Source of the DNA: JAULUH01 sp032111745
GTDB taxonomy: Bacteria > Chloroflexota > Anaerolineae > JAAEKA01
Direction of reading: 5' to 3'
Assembly: GCA_032111745.1 (NCBI GenBank)
Contig: JAULUH010000030.1
Location: 1-40,077, forward strand
Length of the DNA: 40,077 nt
The notes under the pieces are model-generated. The model worked only from the letters and a program-made list of their open reading frames with translations. It searched no databases and was not told the DNA's origin. Positions 1 through 7,037 of this stretch are shown here, in pieces (position 1 is the stretch's first letter; each line of letters begins with the position of its first letter). The position numbers were made by a program, and so were the translations under genes.

Positions 1-5
1 CCTAT

Positions 6-476
6 ATGCCGGGCTATGGCATCTCGCCGGAGGATCCCGGCCTCTTGCCCTGGTCCTTTGTCGACGAGCGCATGGCGTCGGCCCGCAACTACTGGATCTG
101 CACCACCCGGCCCGACGGCCGGCCCCATGCCGCGCCGGTGTGGGGCATCTGGCTCGATGGCACGTTCTACTTTGGCACCGATGCCCGCTCGGTGAAGGGC
201 CGCAACCTGGCCGCCAACCCTGAGGTGGTGGTCCACCTGGAGAGCGGCGACGAGGTGGTGATCTTCGAAGGCGCGGTCCGGCCGATCAACACGGCTGATC
301 CCGGCCTGATCCAGCGCATCGCCGATCAGTACAGAGCCAAGTACGATTTCGGGCCCGACCCTGGCTCTGCCGACGCGCCGTTCCTGGCCCTGCATCCCCG
401 GGTGGTCTTTGCCTGGCTGGAGACGGATTTCCCGAACACCGCCACCCGCTGGACATACCCGGAAGCTGCGCCATGA
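6..476 (+). CDS. Pyridoxamine 5'-phosphate oxidase-like split-barrel protein (F420/FMN type)
   Basis: A 156-residue protein of the PPOX-like split beta-barrel fold. The N-terminal part carries NYWICTTRPDGRPHAAPVWG, the hallmark beta-strand pair of F420- or FMN-binding members, followed by a second strand with FYFGTDARSVKGRNL and a conserved W near the end. Family members bind flavin or deazaflavin F420 and reduce small molecules or act on haem; the substrate cannot be told from sequence. The ATG lies five bases from the window edge; homologues I know often begin near this MPGYGI segment, so the gene may be complete, but an upstream start outside the window is possible. It ends in an ATGA overlap with the DNA glycosylase gene, so the two are probably co-transcribed. 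Confidence 0.85.
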   Translation: MPGYGISPEDPGLLPWSFVDERMASARNYWICTTRPDGRPHAAPVWGIWLDGTFYFGTDARSVKGRNLAANPEVVVHLESGDEVVIFEGAVRPINTADPGLIQRIADQYRAKYDFGPDPGSADAPFLALHPRVVFAWLETDFPNTATRWTYPEAAP

Positions 477-1348
477 AGCTCACCCTCCCCGCCCGCGCTC
501 CGTTCGTGCTACGGACCGTGATCTATTCGCATGGCTGGTACCAGTTGGCTCCCTTCTCCGCCGGGTCCGAGCCCGAGGGGTTGCACTACGTGGACCGGCT
601 GCCCACGGGCCGGGTTGTCGCGCTGTCCGTCTACGAAGCTCCCGGCGGCGTTGCCGTAGAGGTAGACTCTGACCTGAGCCCCGCCGAGACCGCCGAGCTG
701 GAGGCCAGGGTCAGGTGGATGTTGGGGTTGGAGCAGGACCTGTCGAGCTTCCACGCTGCGGCGTGCGACGAGCCCAAGCTGGCCCAGGCCATGGCCCAGG
801 CCCGGGGCCGGGTGTTGCGCTCCCCCACATTATTCGAGGATGTGGTCAAGACCATCCTGACGACAAACACCTCCTGGGGCGGGACCATTCGCATGAACAA
901 GGCCCTGGTCCAGCACTATGGCGAGCCGTTGCCGGGCGAGCCCGGCCGCCGCGCGTTTCCAGCGCCGGAGCGGCTGGCCGAGGCTGACCCTGGCGAGCTG
1001 CGCACGGCCGCCAAGCTCGGCTACCGGGCACCCTACGTCCACCAGCTCGGCCAGGTCGTGGCCTCCGGCGCTCTCGATCTGGAGGCGCTCAAGTCCGCCA
1101 GCCTGCCGACGCCGGAGGTGCGCCGGGCCCTATTGCGCATCAAGGGGGTGGGCGACTACGCCGCGGCCAATCTGTTGATGATCCTGGGGCGCTACGACTA
1201 CGTCCCTGTGGACTCCTGGGCCTGCAAGATGGTCTCGCAGGAATGGTATGGCAGCCAGCCCGTGGGACGGGCTGAGGTCGAGGCGGCCTTTACGGGGTGG
1301 GGCGAGTGGCAGGGGCTGGCCTTCTGGTGTTGGGAATGGTCCAGTTGA
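473..1348 (+). CDS. HhH-GPD DNA glycosylase (AlkA/OGG-like)
   Basis: A 291-residue base-excision-repair glycosylase. The diagnostic helix-hairpin-helix is LLRIKGVGDYAAANLL (about residues 222-237), followed by the GPD-type segment YVPVDSW whose aspartate is the expected catalytic residue. The middle region (FEDVVKTILTTNTSW) matches the helix that in AlkA/OGG proteins lines the base pocket. No C-terminal four-cysteine iron-sulfur loop is present, which argues against EndoIII/MutY. The N-terminal ~80 residues resemble the AlkA-type antiparallel domain. Expected role: removal of alkylated or oxidised purines from DNA in the cytoplasm. The start ATG overlaps the stop of the preceding PPOX gene by 4 bp. 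The exact damaged base cannot be assigned. Confidence 0.85.
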   Translation: MKLTLPARAPFVLRTVIYSHGWYQLAPFSAGSEPEGLHYVDRLPTGRVVALSVYEAPGGVAVEVDSDLSPAETAELEARVRWMLGLEQDLSSFHAAACDEPKLAQAMAQARGRVLRSPTLFEDVVKTILTTNTSWGGTIRMNKALVQHYGEPLPGEPGRRAFPAPERLAEADPGELRTAAKLGYRAPYVHQLGQVVASGALDLEALKSASLPTPEVRRALLRIKGVGDYAAANLLMILGRYDYVPVDSWACKMVSQEWYGSQPVGRAEVEAAFTGWGEWQGLAFWCWEWSS

Positions 1349-1379
1349 CCGCGTGCCCCTGCTCCCTGAGGAGAAGCTG

Positions 1380-2093
1380 ATGGATCAGGCATCGGTGACC
1401 GCACGCATGGCGTCGCAGGTTGAGCGGTGGCAGGAGGCTGCTGACCAGCGCGCCGTCTTCCTGAGCTGCTACGCCATGATGACCCGCAACACGCTCGACG
1501 CGGTCGACGCCGGGGAGTTCCACGATAGGGAGTGGGTCTCACGCCTGCTGCACCACTTTGCCGAATACTACTTCGTGGCCCTGGACGCCTACGAGCGCGA
1601 GCTGCCGGACACGCCCCCGGTCTGGCGCCTGGCCCACGACACGGCGCGCAGTGGCGAGGCCATGGTATTGCAGAACCTGTCCCTGGGCATCAACGCCCAT
1701 ATCAACTACGACCTGGTGCTGGCCCTGGTCGACATGCTCGATGCCGAGTGGTCCTTACTGCTGCCGGAACAGCGGGAGCAACGCTACCAGGACCATTGCC
1801 ACGTCAACACCATCATCGCCCGCACCATCGACGACGTGCAGGACCAAGTGGTGGAGCGCCAGAGTCCTATCCTGGACCTGCTGGACCGGTCGCTGGGCCG
1901 GGCCGACGAGTGGATCGTGTCGCGGATGATCGCCAGCTACCGCGACGCAGTCTGGTACAAGGCCACGGATATGCTGGATTGCGCCGATCACGTCGAGCGA
2001 GACGCGCTGCGGCGGGAGATCGAGGCTCGGGCCCTGGAACGGGCGCAGGCCTTCCTCTCCCCAAGCCTGGCCGCAGCCGTTGACCTGATCTGA
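1380..2093 (+). CDS. DUF5995 family protein
   Basis: A 237-residue protein. I chose the ATG at 1380 because GAGGAG lies 4-9 bases upstream, whereas the longer open frame begins inside the glycosylase gene. The motif LGINAHINYDLVLAL (about residues 100-114) and the acidic/aromatic helices before it (HHFAEYYFVALDAYE) are typical of DUF5995 proteins, all-helical cytosolic proteins of unknown activity. Conserved His, Asn and Asp in the AHINYD segment and the later HCHVNTI segment suggest a metal-binding helical bundle, but that is inference. It sits 31 bp after the glycosylase and 8 bp before the next PPOX-type gene in one directional cluster. Confidence 0.75.
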   Translation: MDQASVTARMASQVERWQEAADQRAVFLSCYAMMTRNTLDAVDAGEFHDREWVSRLLHHFAEYYFVALDAYERELPDTPPVWRLAHDTARSGEAMVLQNLSLGINAHINYDLVLALVDMLDAEWSLLLPEQREQRYQDHCHVNTIIARTIDDVQDQVVERQSPILDLLDRSLGRADEWIVSRMIASYRDAVWYKATDMLDCADHVERDALRREIEARALERAQAFLSPSLAAAVDLI

Positions 2094-2101
2094 GACCAGG
2101 C

Positions 2102-2578
2102 ATGGACACTCAGTCGGAGCGGACCCTGGCCCATCTGATCCGTGGGCAGCGTGTGGCAGCGTTGGGCACCCTGCGCGATGGCGCGCCACTGGTGTCGATG
2201 GTGCTCTTTGCCACCGCGCCCGATTTCGCGGAGTTTTTCATCCACGTCAGCGCCCTGGCCCAGCATACCCAGGACATGCGCGACGACCCGCGGGTGAGCC
2301 TGATGATCGCTGCCACTGACGACCTGGCAGGCGACCCCCAGCAGCTGCCGCGCATTTCCCTGCGGGGCGTGGCCATGCCCGTGCCTGTGGACGACCCGGG
2401 CTATCCGGTGGCCCGGGCGACCTACCTGGCCAAGTTCCCGCAGTCCGCCATGCTCTTTGGCCTGGGCGACTTCATACTGGTCCGCATCCGGCCCACGGGA
2501 GCCAGGTATGTCGCCGGCTTTGCCCGGGCCTTCAACCTGGGGCCGGAGCAGTTGCAGCAAGTGTCCGGCTTGCCCTAA
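2102..2578 (+). CDS. HugZ-like pyridoxamine 5'-phosphate oxidase-family protein
   Basis: A 158-residue split-barrel protein. The order of segments (RGQRVAALGTLRDGAPLVSMVLFA, then DDPRVSLMI, RISLRGVAMPV, and YVAGFARAFNL near the C-terminus) matches the N-terminal barrel of HugZ-like haem-utilisation/PPOX proteins. The C-terminal G-x-A-R-A segment corresponds to the GGFGRA-like strand of that group. HugZ proteins degrade haem or bind flavin; the additional C-terminal DUF2470 domain of classical HugZ is absent. The gene is 8 bp downstream of the DUF5995 gene and 3 bp upstream of the kinase gene, indicating an operon. It is the second PPOX-fold gene in 2.6 kb but is not a duplicate of the first: the two belong to different subfamilies. 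Confidence 0.8.
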   Translation: MDTQSERTLAHLIRGQRVAALGTLRDGAPLVSMVLFATAPDFAEFFIHVSALAQHTQDMRDDPRVSLMIAATDDLAGDPQQLPRISLRGVAMPVPVDDPGYPVARATYLAKFPQSAMLFGLGDFILVRIRPTGARYVAGFARAFNLGPEQLQQVSGLP

Positions 2579-2581
2579 GCA

Positions 2582-3160
2582 ATGACTCCACCCGGCACGA
2601 TCATCGTGCTCAACGGTGCCTCCAGCTCAGGGAAGACGAGCCTGGTCAAGGCGCTGCAGGCACTGTGGGATCAGCCGTTGCTGGACGCCGGTCTCGATCG
2701 CTTCCTGTGGATGCTGCCGCCGCGTTACCTGGACCGCCCCCTCTGGGACGATGTCCTGGGCCGCGCGGTGGAGGCTGGCGCTACGGGACACCACCTGGTG
2801 TTGGGCATGCACCAGGCCATCGCAGCCCTGTCACGGGCAGGCAACCACGTGGTGGCCGATCACGTGCTGGTGGAGGAAGTGTGGGTGGCTGAGTGCGCCG
2901 CCCTTTTCGCCGACCTGCCGGCCTACCTTGTGGGCGTGCATTGTCCGCTGCCATTGCTGCTGCAGCGCGAGCAGGCTCGCCGGGACCGCACCCCCGGTCA
3001 GGCTGCTGCCCAGTATGCTCGGGTCCATGCCCACGTGCTGTACGACTTGGAGGTTGACACGTCGATCCACAGCCCCGAGGCGTGTGCCGAAGAGATCCTG
3101 GAGCGCCTGAGGCATGGCCCGCCACCAGCGGCCTTTCGGCAGCTACGCCAGCGCCTTTAA
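2582..3160 (+). CDS. Chloramphenicol phosphotransferase-like P-loop kinase
   Basis: A 192-residue P-loop protein. The Walker A motif GASSSGKTS is at residues 13-21, preceded by the beta-strand TIIVLNG. The downstream pattern LLDAGLDRFLWMLP, with an aspartate after the first helix, and VVADHVLVEE in the second half correspond to the chloramphenicol phosphotransferase (CPT) family, where the aspartate acts as base on the hydroxyl acceptor. A REQARRDRTPGQA lid-like segment with arginines follows. In the family ATP phosphorylates the C-3 hydroxyl of chloramphenicol, but many CPT-like proteins have unknown acceptors, so resistance should not be assumed. Start ATG is 3 bp after the preceding stop; the directional cluster ends here before an 87-bp gap. 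Confidence 0.8.
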   Translation: MTPPGTIIVLNGASSSGKTSLVKALQALWDQPLLDAGLDRFLWMLPPRYLDRPLWDDVLGRAVEAGATGHHLVLGMHQAIAALSRAGNHVVADHVLVEEVWVAECAALFADLPAYLVGVHCPLPLLLQREQARRDRTPGQAAAQYARVHAHVLYDLEVDTSIHSPEACAEEILERLRHGPPPAAFRQLRQRL

Positions 3161-3247
3161 GAACCTTGACTGCGGAGGGTACGGGAAGTGTTGAGCCCTT
3201 TGTGCCCTGCGCGGCTCGTGAATTCCGGATCTTAGAACGGAAACCTT

Positions 3248-4513
3248 ATGACAGCCCCATCTGCTTTTGTTCCCGCACTGGAGGAACGCTTCTTGCGCTA
3301 CGTGCAGGTGGACACCCAAAGCGACGAGGCCTCGGAGTCCATCCCCAGCACGGCGATCCAGTACGATCTGTTGCGCATGTTGGCGGCAGAATTAGAGGCC
3401 CTGGGCGCGGCCGGCGTGACCGTGACAGACTACGGCGCGGTCCTGGCCACTATCCCGGCTTGCCACACGACGGATGACGTGCCGGCCGTGGCCTTCCTGG
3501 CCCACGTGGACACCGCTCCGGCCTTCAACGCCAGCGGCGTCAAGCCTATTGTGCACCGCAACTACCAGGGCGGTGCTCTCTTGTTGCCGGACGACCCCAA
3601 ACAGGTGCTTTCCCCGGAGGTCTCGCCGGTGCTCGCGAGCAAGGTGGGAGAGGATATCGTCACCGCCAGCGGCACAACGCTACTGGGTGCCGACGACAAG
3701 GCCGGCGTCGCCATCGTCATGACCCTAGCTGCCGAGCTTCTGCGCAATCCGGACCTGCCCCACGGGCCGATCCGCATCTGCTTCACCCCCGACGAGGAGA
3801 TCGGCCGTGGGGTGCACGAACGTCTGCCGGCAGATCTGGCCGTGGACGTCGCCTACACCCTGGATGGCGAAAGGGCCGGCGCCGTGGTCTTCGAGACCTT
3901 CTCCGCCGACAAGGCAGTGGTCACCGTCACCGGCGTGTCGGTGCATACCGGCTCGGCCAGGGGCAAGCTGGTCAACGCCTTGCAACTGATGGCCAAGATC
4001 CTCGCCCTGCTGCCGCAGCACACCCGGACTCCCGAGACCACGGCCGGCCGCGAGGGCTTTCTGCACTGCTACCAGCTCAACGGCACCGCGGCGGAGGCCC
4101 GAGCCCACTTCATCCTGCGCGATTTCGAGCTGGATGGCCTGCAGGCTCACGGCGAGCTATTGCGCCAGGCCTGCCAGGCCGTGGCCGCCACCGAGCCCAG
4201 GGCCGCCATCACCTGCACCATCACGCCCCAATATCGCAACATGCGCTACTGGTTGGAGAATGACACGCGGCCGGTGGAGCTGGCCCGGGAGGCCTGCCGG
4301 CTGATGGGCATCGAGCCCTTCGACGAGCCTATCCGCGGCGGCACAGACGGCTCCCGGCTCACCGAGCTGGGCGTTCCTACCCCCAACCTATTCACCGGCA
4401 TGCATGAGGTCCATGGGCCCCTGGAGTGGGTGAGCCTGCAGGACATGGCGCTGTCTACCGAGATGTGCCTGAATCTGGTGCAGCTGTGGAGCCGCGAGAC
4501 CCGTCGCGCCTGA
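3248..4513 (+). CDS. pepT: Tripeptide aminopeptidase PepT (peptidase T)
   Basis: A 421-residue M20B metallopeptidase of normal length. Two-zinc ligands are visible in order: AHVDTAPAF (His/Asp around residue 86-88), GADDKAG (bridging Asp), DEEIGRG (catalytic and ligand Glu), LDGERAG (Asp) and the C-terminal HEVHGPLEW (His). The VHTGSARGKLVNAL segment is the start of the dimerisation domain. PepT removes N-terminal residues from tripeptides in the cytoplasm. The start ATG follows an 87-bp non-coding gap with only a weak GGA-type ribosome site, so it may have its own promoter, though I see no convincing -35/-10 pair. The GNAT gene starts 14 bp after its stop. Confidence 0.95.
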   Translation: MTAPSAFVPALEERFLRYVQVDTQSDEASESIPSTAIQYDLLRMLAAELEALGAAGVTVTDYGAVLATIPACHTTDDVPAVAFLAHVDTAPAFNASGVKPIVHRNYQGGALLLPDDPKQVLSPEVSPVLASKVGEDIVTASGTTLLGADDKAGVAIVMTLAAELLRNPDLPHGPIRICFTPDEEIGRGVHERLPADLAVDVAYTLDGERAGAVVFETFSADKAVVTVTGVSVHTGSARGKLVNALQLMAKILALLPQHTRTPETTAGREGFLHCYQLNGTAAEARAHFILRDFELDGLQAHGELLRQACQAVAATEPRAAITCTITPQYRNMRYWLENDTRPVELAREACRLMGIEPFDEPIRGGTDGSRLTELGVPTPNLFTGMHEVHGPLEWVSLQDMALSTEMCLNLVQLWSRETRRA

Positions 4514-4527
4514 GCCGTGAGCCGGCT

Positions 4528-5787
4528 GTGAGTCCTCTGTTGAGAATCACCTGGCTCGACCCGCAAGCCAGCACCTGGAACGCCGATCTTTCCAGCCTGC
4601 GCCTGTCGCTGGGCGCGCCCACCAATCCGGCCCTTCTTCCTCCGCATTTTATGCAGGCGACCCTGCCGCGCATCGGCGGCTCAGTTTTCCTGGCCCACCG
4701 CGGCGGCCAGCTGGTGGGCGCCGGCTTTCTCTTCCCCAGGGCCTGCCAGGCCGGCGCACGCAGCTACACCCTGCGCTGGCATCAGCTGGAGCCGGGGGAG
4801 CAGGTGGATCCCCAGAGCATTATCGCCCACATGGAGCCCCGGCTGGGCAGTGCTGCGGTAGTACTGTATGACCCGGCGGCCATCCAGAGCTACGAGGCCA
4901 CCAGTGGCTGGTCCCCCTCGGCTGGGCTGTCTATCGGCCACCCGGACGAGCACGAGGTCCGGAGCATCCGTCAGCTGCAAGAGGCCATCTGGCAGGGGGC
5001 CTCCGATGACCTCTATCCCGTAGATATCCATAGCATTGGCTTCGGCGCCACCCATACCCTGGTGGCGCGGCGTGCCGGCACCATGGCCGGCTTCCTCTTC
5101 GGTTTCTACGCCTGTGCCGGGCCAGGCGTGCCGGCTGCCTGGCCGGTGCGGACCGGCCTGCGTCTGGAATCTCAGTTACTTGGCGTGGTGCCGGAGCACC
5201 GGGCGCATGGCATAGCCACTGCCCTTAAGGCCGCCCAGGCCCAGGCTATGGTGGAGGCGGGTATCGACCTGGTCCATTGGACCTTCGATCCCCTACAGGT
5301 CGCCAACGCTATGCTCAACCTCAGCCGGCTGCGGGCGGTCGCCTTCACCTTTTACCCACGGCTCTACCGCTTCCGCAACGCGCTGAACCGGGTCGATGCC
5401 TCCAGGCTGGGGGTCACCTGGTTGGTGCGCAGCCGTCGGGTCCGGGCTGCGTTGGCCGGCCAGGGCGCGGCTGAGCCACGCGATCTGGCCGCCGACCGGT
5501 CCGTCGTGCGTGTCAACGATGGCTGCGGCAGCCCTTGCTTCGGTGTCGACGCCGCGACCATCGCCCTGGAGATCCCTGCCCGGTGGACGGCTCTCCAGGC
5601 CTCGGCGCTGGAAGAGGCGCGCGCCTGGCGCCAGACCACGGATGACTTGCTGAGCCATTACCTGGGCCACGTCGAGGGGCGCTACATGGTGACTGGCGTT
5701 GGACGGGATGGCCCGCGCTGCTACCTGGTCGCCGAGCGTATCGACCGGTCCCTGCTACAGCGAGTGCTCGATGGGGAGATACCATGA
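4528..5787 (+). CDS. GNAT-family acetyltransferase (COG3375-like, long form)
   Basis: A predicted 419-residue protein starting at GTG 4528, just after pepT; the longer frame would run 88 bp back into pepT and has no family support. The N-terminal half has a barrel-like segment; the centre carries the acetyl-CoA-binding signature: LLGVVPEHRAHGIATALKAA (strand beta4 plus the R-x-x-G-x-A pyrophosphate loop), then LVHWTFDPLQVANAMLNL. This combination is characteristic of the COG3375-type predicted acetyltransferases often found beside amino-acid or menaquinone-related genes. The C-terminal ~120 residues are an extension of unknown fold. It overlaps the FAD oxidoreductase by 4 bp (ATGA), so the two probably act together, perhaps on an amino-acid derivative; the substrate is unknown. 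Confidence 0.75.
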   Translation: MSPLLRITWLDPQASTWNADLSSLRLSLGAPTNPALLPPHFMQATLPRIGGSVFLAHRGGQLVGAGFLFPRACQAGARSYTLRWHQLEPGEQVDPQSIIAHMEPRLGSAAVVLYDPAAIQSYEATSGWSPSAGLSIGHPDEHEVRSIRQLQEAIWQGASDDLYPVDIHSIGFGATHTLVARRAGTMAGFLFGFYACAGPGVPAAWPVRTGLRLESQLLGVVPEHRAHGIATALKAAQAQAMVEAGIDLVHWTFDPLQVANAMLNLSRLRAVAFTFYPRLYRFRNALNRVDASRLGVTWLVRSRRVRAALAGQGAAEPRDLAADRSVVRVNDGCGSPCFGVDAATIALEIPARWTALQASALEEARAWRQTTDDLLSHYLGHVEGRYMVTGVGRDGPRCYLVAERIDRSLLQRVLDGEIP

Positions 5788-6980
5788 GCCAGACGCCATC
5801 GTCCCCCTTACCGGGCCAAGCCGACGCCGTGATCGTCGGCGGTGGCATCAACGGTGCCGCCTCGGCCTTCTTCCTCTCCCGTGCCGGACTGCGGCCGGTG
5901 ATCGTCGAGCGGCTGCCCGCCCTGGCCGCACTTACCACCTCTCGCTCCATGGAGGCCATGCGCGCCCAGTTTGTCGAGCCGGAGAACGTGGCCATGATGC
6001 GGGAGAGTATAGCCTTCTATGAGGACTTTGCGCAACACACCGGCCTGCCTGGCCATACCATCGGTATCCATCAGCAGGGCTACCTGTTTCTCACCGGCCA
6101 CCCCTCCGGCGCCGATGCCCTGCGCCAGCGCGTGGAGGGCCAGCACTGGTTGGGCCTGCGGGACGTGGAATTCCTCACCGGCGATGAGGTGCGGCGGCGC
6201 TTCCCCTTCGTCGGCGATGAGGCCCTGGCCGGTACGTTTCGCCAGAAGGACGGCTGGATCTCTGCACACGAGGCCGCGTTTGGCCTGGCCCGAGCCTCCG
6301 GTGCCCAGGTCGTGCTCCGAACCGCGGTCACCGGCTTTGCCCTATCCGGCGGCCGCATTGCCGGCGTCCACACCACCGCAGGCCACATCGCCACTCCTAT
6401 CGTCGTCATCGCCGCCGGACCCTACTTCGGACGAGTTGCTGCCCTCCTGGACGTGGACCTGCGGCTGCGCATCATCCGCCGCCACCGGGTGACCATCGGC
6501 CAGCATCCCCTGGTGCCCCAGCACGCGCCTATGGTGATCGACCAGGACACCGGCGCGCACTGGCGACCCGAGAAGCCGGGTGCGGCGCTGGCCTGGGCGC
6601 AGGCCCACGAGCCCGCGGGCGAGCCCGTGGACGACGTGCGGCCTAACCCCATGTTCGTCCATGAGGTCATGGAGGCGGTGTCCCGGTTCTGCCCCTTCTG
6701 GATCGACGTGGCCGAGTCCCTGAAGGCTGGCCAGGTGTATCTCTCGGCCGGCCAATACACCGTGTCCCTCGACGACAAGCCCATCATTGGTCCCCATCCC
6801 GGTCTCTCCGGCCTCTACTTCAACGGCGGCTACAGCGGCCACGGCATCATGGGCGCGCCTGGTGGTGGTCGCCTGCTGGCCGATCTGGTCACCGGCACCG
6901 TGTCCGACCAGGACAACCCGTTCTCGTTCCGCCGCCTGGAGCACCTCTCGACGGAGGCCGGGCATCAGCGCCTGTTATAG
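5784..6980 (+). CDS. FAD-dependent oxidoreductase, DAO family (sarcosine oxidase beta-like)
   Basis: A 398-residue flavoprotein. The dinucleotide-binding motif VIVGGGINGAASAFFLSRAG is at residues 13-32, closed by an acidic residue (IVER). The substrate domain includes REKP-like core segments and the C-terminal FAD motif YFNGGYSGHGIMGAPGGGRLLADL, typical of D-amino acid oxidase/sarcosine oxidase/glycine oxidase-type enzymes. These oxidise a secondary or primary amine, giving imine and reduced flavin. No twin-arginine or lipid signal is seen, so it is cytoplasmic. Translationally coupled to the GNAT gene by an ATGA overlap; an amine-oxidising/acylating pair is plausible but unproven. Confidence 0.85.
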   Translation: MSQTPSSPLPGQADAVIVGGGINGAASAFFLSRAGLRPVIVERLPALAALTTSRSMEAMRAQFVEPENVAMMRESIAFYEDFAQHTGLPGHTIGIHQQGYLFLTGHPSGADALRQRVEGQHWLGLRDVEFLTGDEVRRRFPFVGDEALAGTFRQKDGWISAHEAAFGLARASGAQVVLRTAVTGFALSGGRIAGVHTTAGHIATPIVVIAAGPYFGRVAALLDVDLRLRIIRRHRVTIGQHPLVPQHAPMVIDQDTGAHWRPEKPGAALAWAQAHEPAGEPVDDVRPNPMFVHEVMEAVSRFCPFWIDVAESLKAGQVYLSAGQYTVSLDDKPIIGPHPGLSGLYFNGGYSGHGIMGAPGGGRLLADLVTGTVSDQDNPFSFRRLEHLSTEAGHQRLL

Positions 6981-7037
6981 CGCGCTCACGATCCCTCGCG
7001 CCTCCTGATGGCAGGCCGCTTGGTTGTAGGCCCTAAC

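Noticed and set aside
2582..3160. Chloramphenicol resistance gene call
   Set aside because: Only the CPT-like fold is supported; many family members have other or unknown acceptors.
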